Positions 40,253-40,503 of a DNA stretch of 40,503 bases are shown piece by piece (positions within the stretch are counted from its first letter, which is position 1; every line of letters starts with the position of its first letter). The notes under the pieces are model-generated. The model ran no database searches, was not told the DNA's origin, and saw only the letters and a list, made by a program, of their open reading frames with translations. Source of the stretch: an uncultured Bacilli bacterium (lineage in GTDB: Bacteria; Bacillota_I; Bacilli_A; RF39; UBA660); assembly GCA_947598485.1 (NCBI GenBank), contig CANQFJ010000015.1:1-40503 (forward strand), written 5' to 3'. The translations under genes were made by a program, and so were the position numbers.

Positions 40253-40503
40253 TCAAATAAGTTCTATGTTAACAGCTCCTATTTGAGTAGGGTTGGAATC
40301 CAAGACAAGGCCATTAAATGTAATTCTAACTTTATTTCCAACTATATAGAAATCATTCGTTCCATCTGTTGGTCTTGTCACTTTCATAGTAACCTTATCA
40401 TCTTTCTTTAAAGAATTACTATCTTTTAAAACTTCTACTGTAATATAATCTTTTTCTGCAACAATAATTTTTGCTTCAAATACATCTTTTGACTCATTAA
40501 ATT
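40253..40503 (-). CDS. 3' end of an unknown gene, cut by the window edge
   Basis: The last 83 codons are open from the right edge to a TGA at 40253: NESKDVFEAKIIVAEKDYIT, then SLKKDDKVTMKVTRPTDGTN and KVRITFNGLVLDSNPTQIGA. It is missed by the ORF track because its start is outside. The beta-strand-rich pattern, with short strands and a final NGLVLDSNPTQI block, resembles DUF3221/YobA-type small secreted or lipoprotein domains, but this is a weak resemblance. The terminator at 39983-40017 is about 240 bp downstream. Between them I see no gene. Confidence 0.65.
   Translation of the reverse strand, partial: FNESKDVFEAKIIVAEKDYITVEVLKDSNSLKKDDKVTMKVTRPTDGTNDFYIVGNKVRITFNGLVLDSNPTQIGAVNIELI

Noticed and set aside
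1-40503. Mollicute genetic code (TGA = Trp)
   Set aside because: Trp is encoded by TGG and TGA ends genes at expected lengths, for example AbiEi.
37888-40503. Complete integrative element or prophage
   Set aside because: Only a recombinase is present; no structural, replication or conjugation genes lie beside it within the window.

Overview
The window is AT-rich DNA (by eye roughly 30% G+C) from a low-GC Firmicute. TGA is used as a stop and Trp is encoded by TGG, for example in the EWWHF motif of the M15 peptidase, so this is genetic code 11 and not a code-4 mollicute. Housekeeping genes of Bacilli type (glmS with a glmS-ribozyme leader, lgt, uvrA, typA, OpgB-like phosphoglycerol transferases) lie next to a compact Tad-like filament locus full of small unnamed proteins. 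I infer an uncultured, gut-associated Bacilli lineage (RF39-like), but the sequence alone does not fix the taxon.

Left part (1-9,860): an Rpn/PDDEXK nuclease-type ORF; glmS with terminator, promoter and a self-cleaving ribozyme leader; a GtrA-like membrane protein plus a family 2 glycosyltransferase; a DUF1016/YhcG nuclease-type protein preceded by a 28-bp perfect palindrome and a truncated BRO-N gene; an SDR oxidoreductase; and two tandem OpgB/LTA-synthase-like enzymes of identical length. A 42-bp element (40/42 identical) lies upstream of both the Rpn and BRO-N genes. Next (9,861-13,556) come lgt and uvrA.

Tad-like system (13,712-16,162 and 20,267-30,747, all minus strand). Operon A starts from a near-consensus promoter at 16,191-16,219 and encodes two short Cys-containing pilin-like proteins, a TadE-like pseudopilin, a CpaE/TadZ-like protein with a degenerate P-loop, and a TrbC/VirB2-like membrane protein; two terminators follow it. 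Operon B starts at 30,773-30,801 and encodes a Cys-rich type I membrane protein, a 1450-aa secreted protein with about 45 cysteines, a pseudopilin/SH3b/M15 peptidase fusion, CpaB, the CpaF ATPase, and TadB- and TadC-like platform proteins. Several proteins begin MKEA/MKES directly before the hydrophobic segment, and no prepilin peptidase is in the window. The two operons are separated by a metallophosphoesterase, typA, a decayed DinJ-YafQ module, two structured RNA candidates and tRNA-Glu(CUC).

Right part (30,830-40,503): a YkuE-like phosphoesterase with several metal ligands replaced; an unrecognised three-gene operon whose products appear to share short helical repeats; then a plastic region with a truncated SBP gene, AbiEi next to a broken AbiEii, an orphan RelB antitoxin, an AlbA_2 ATPase under an ordered TTCGTTTA array, a large serine recombinase, a gene remnant, and the 3' end of a gene cut by the window edge.

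The best candidate for an undescribed system is the divided Tad-like machine. I propose a disulfide-stabilised surface filament that carries its own peptidoglycan-cutting minor pilin and a giant Cys-rich adhesin. That is an inference from gene order and motifs.
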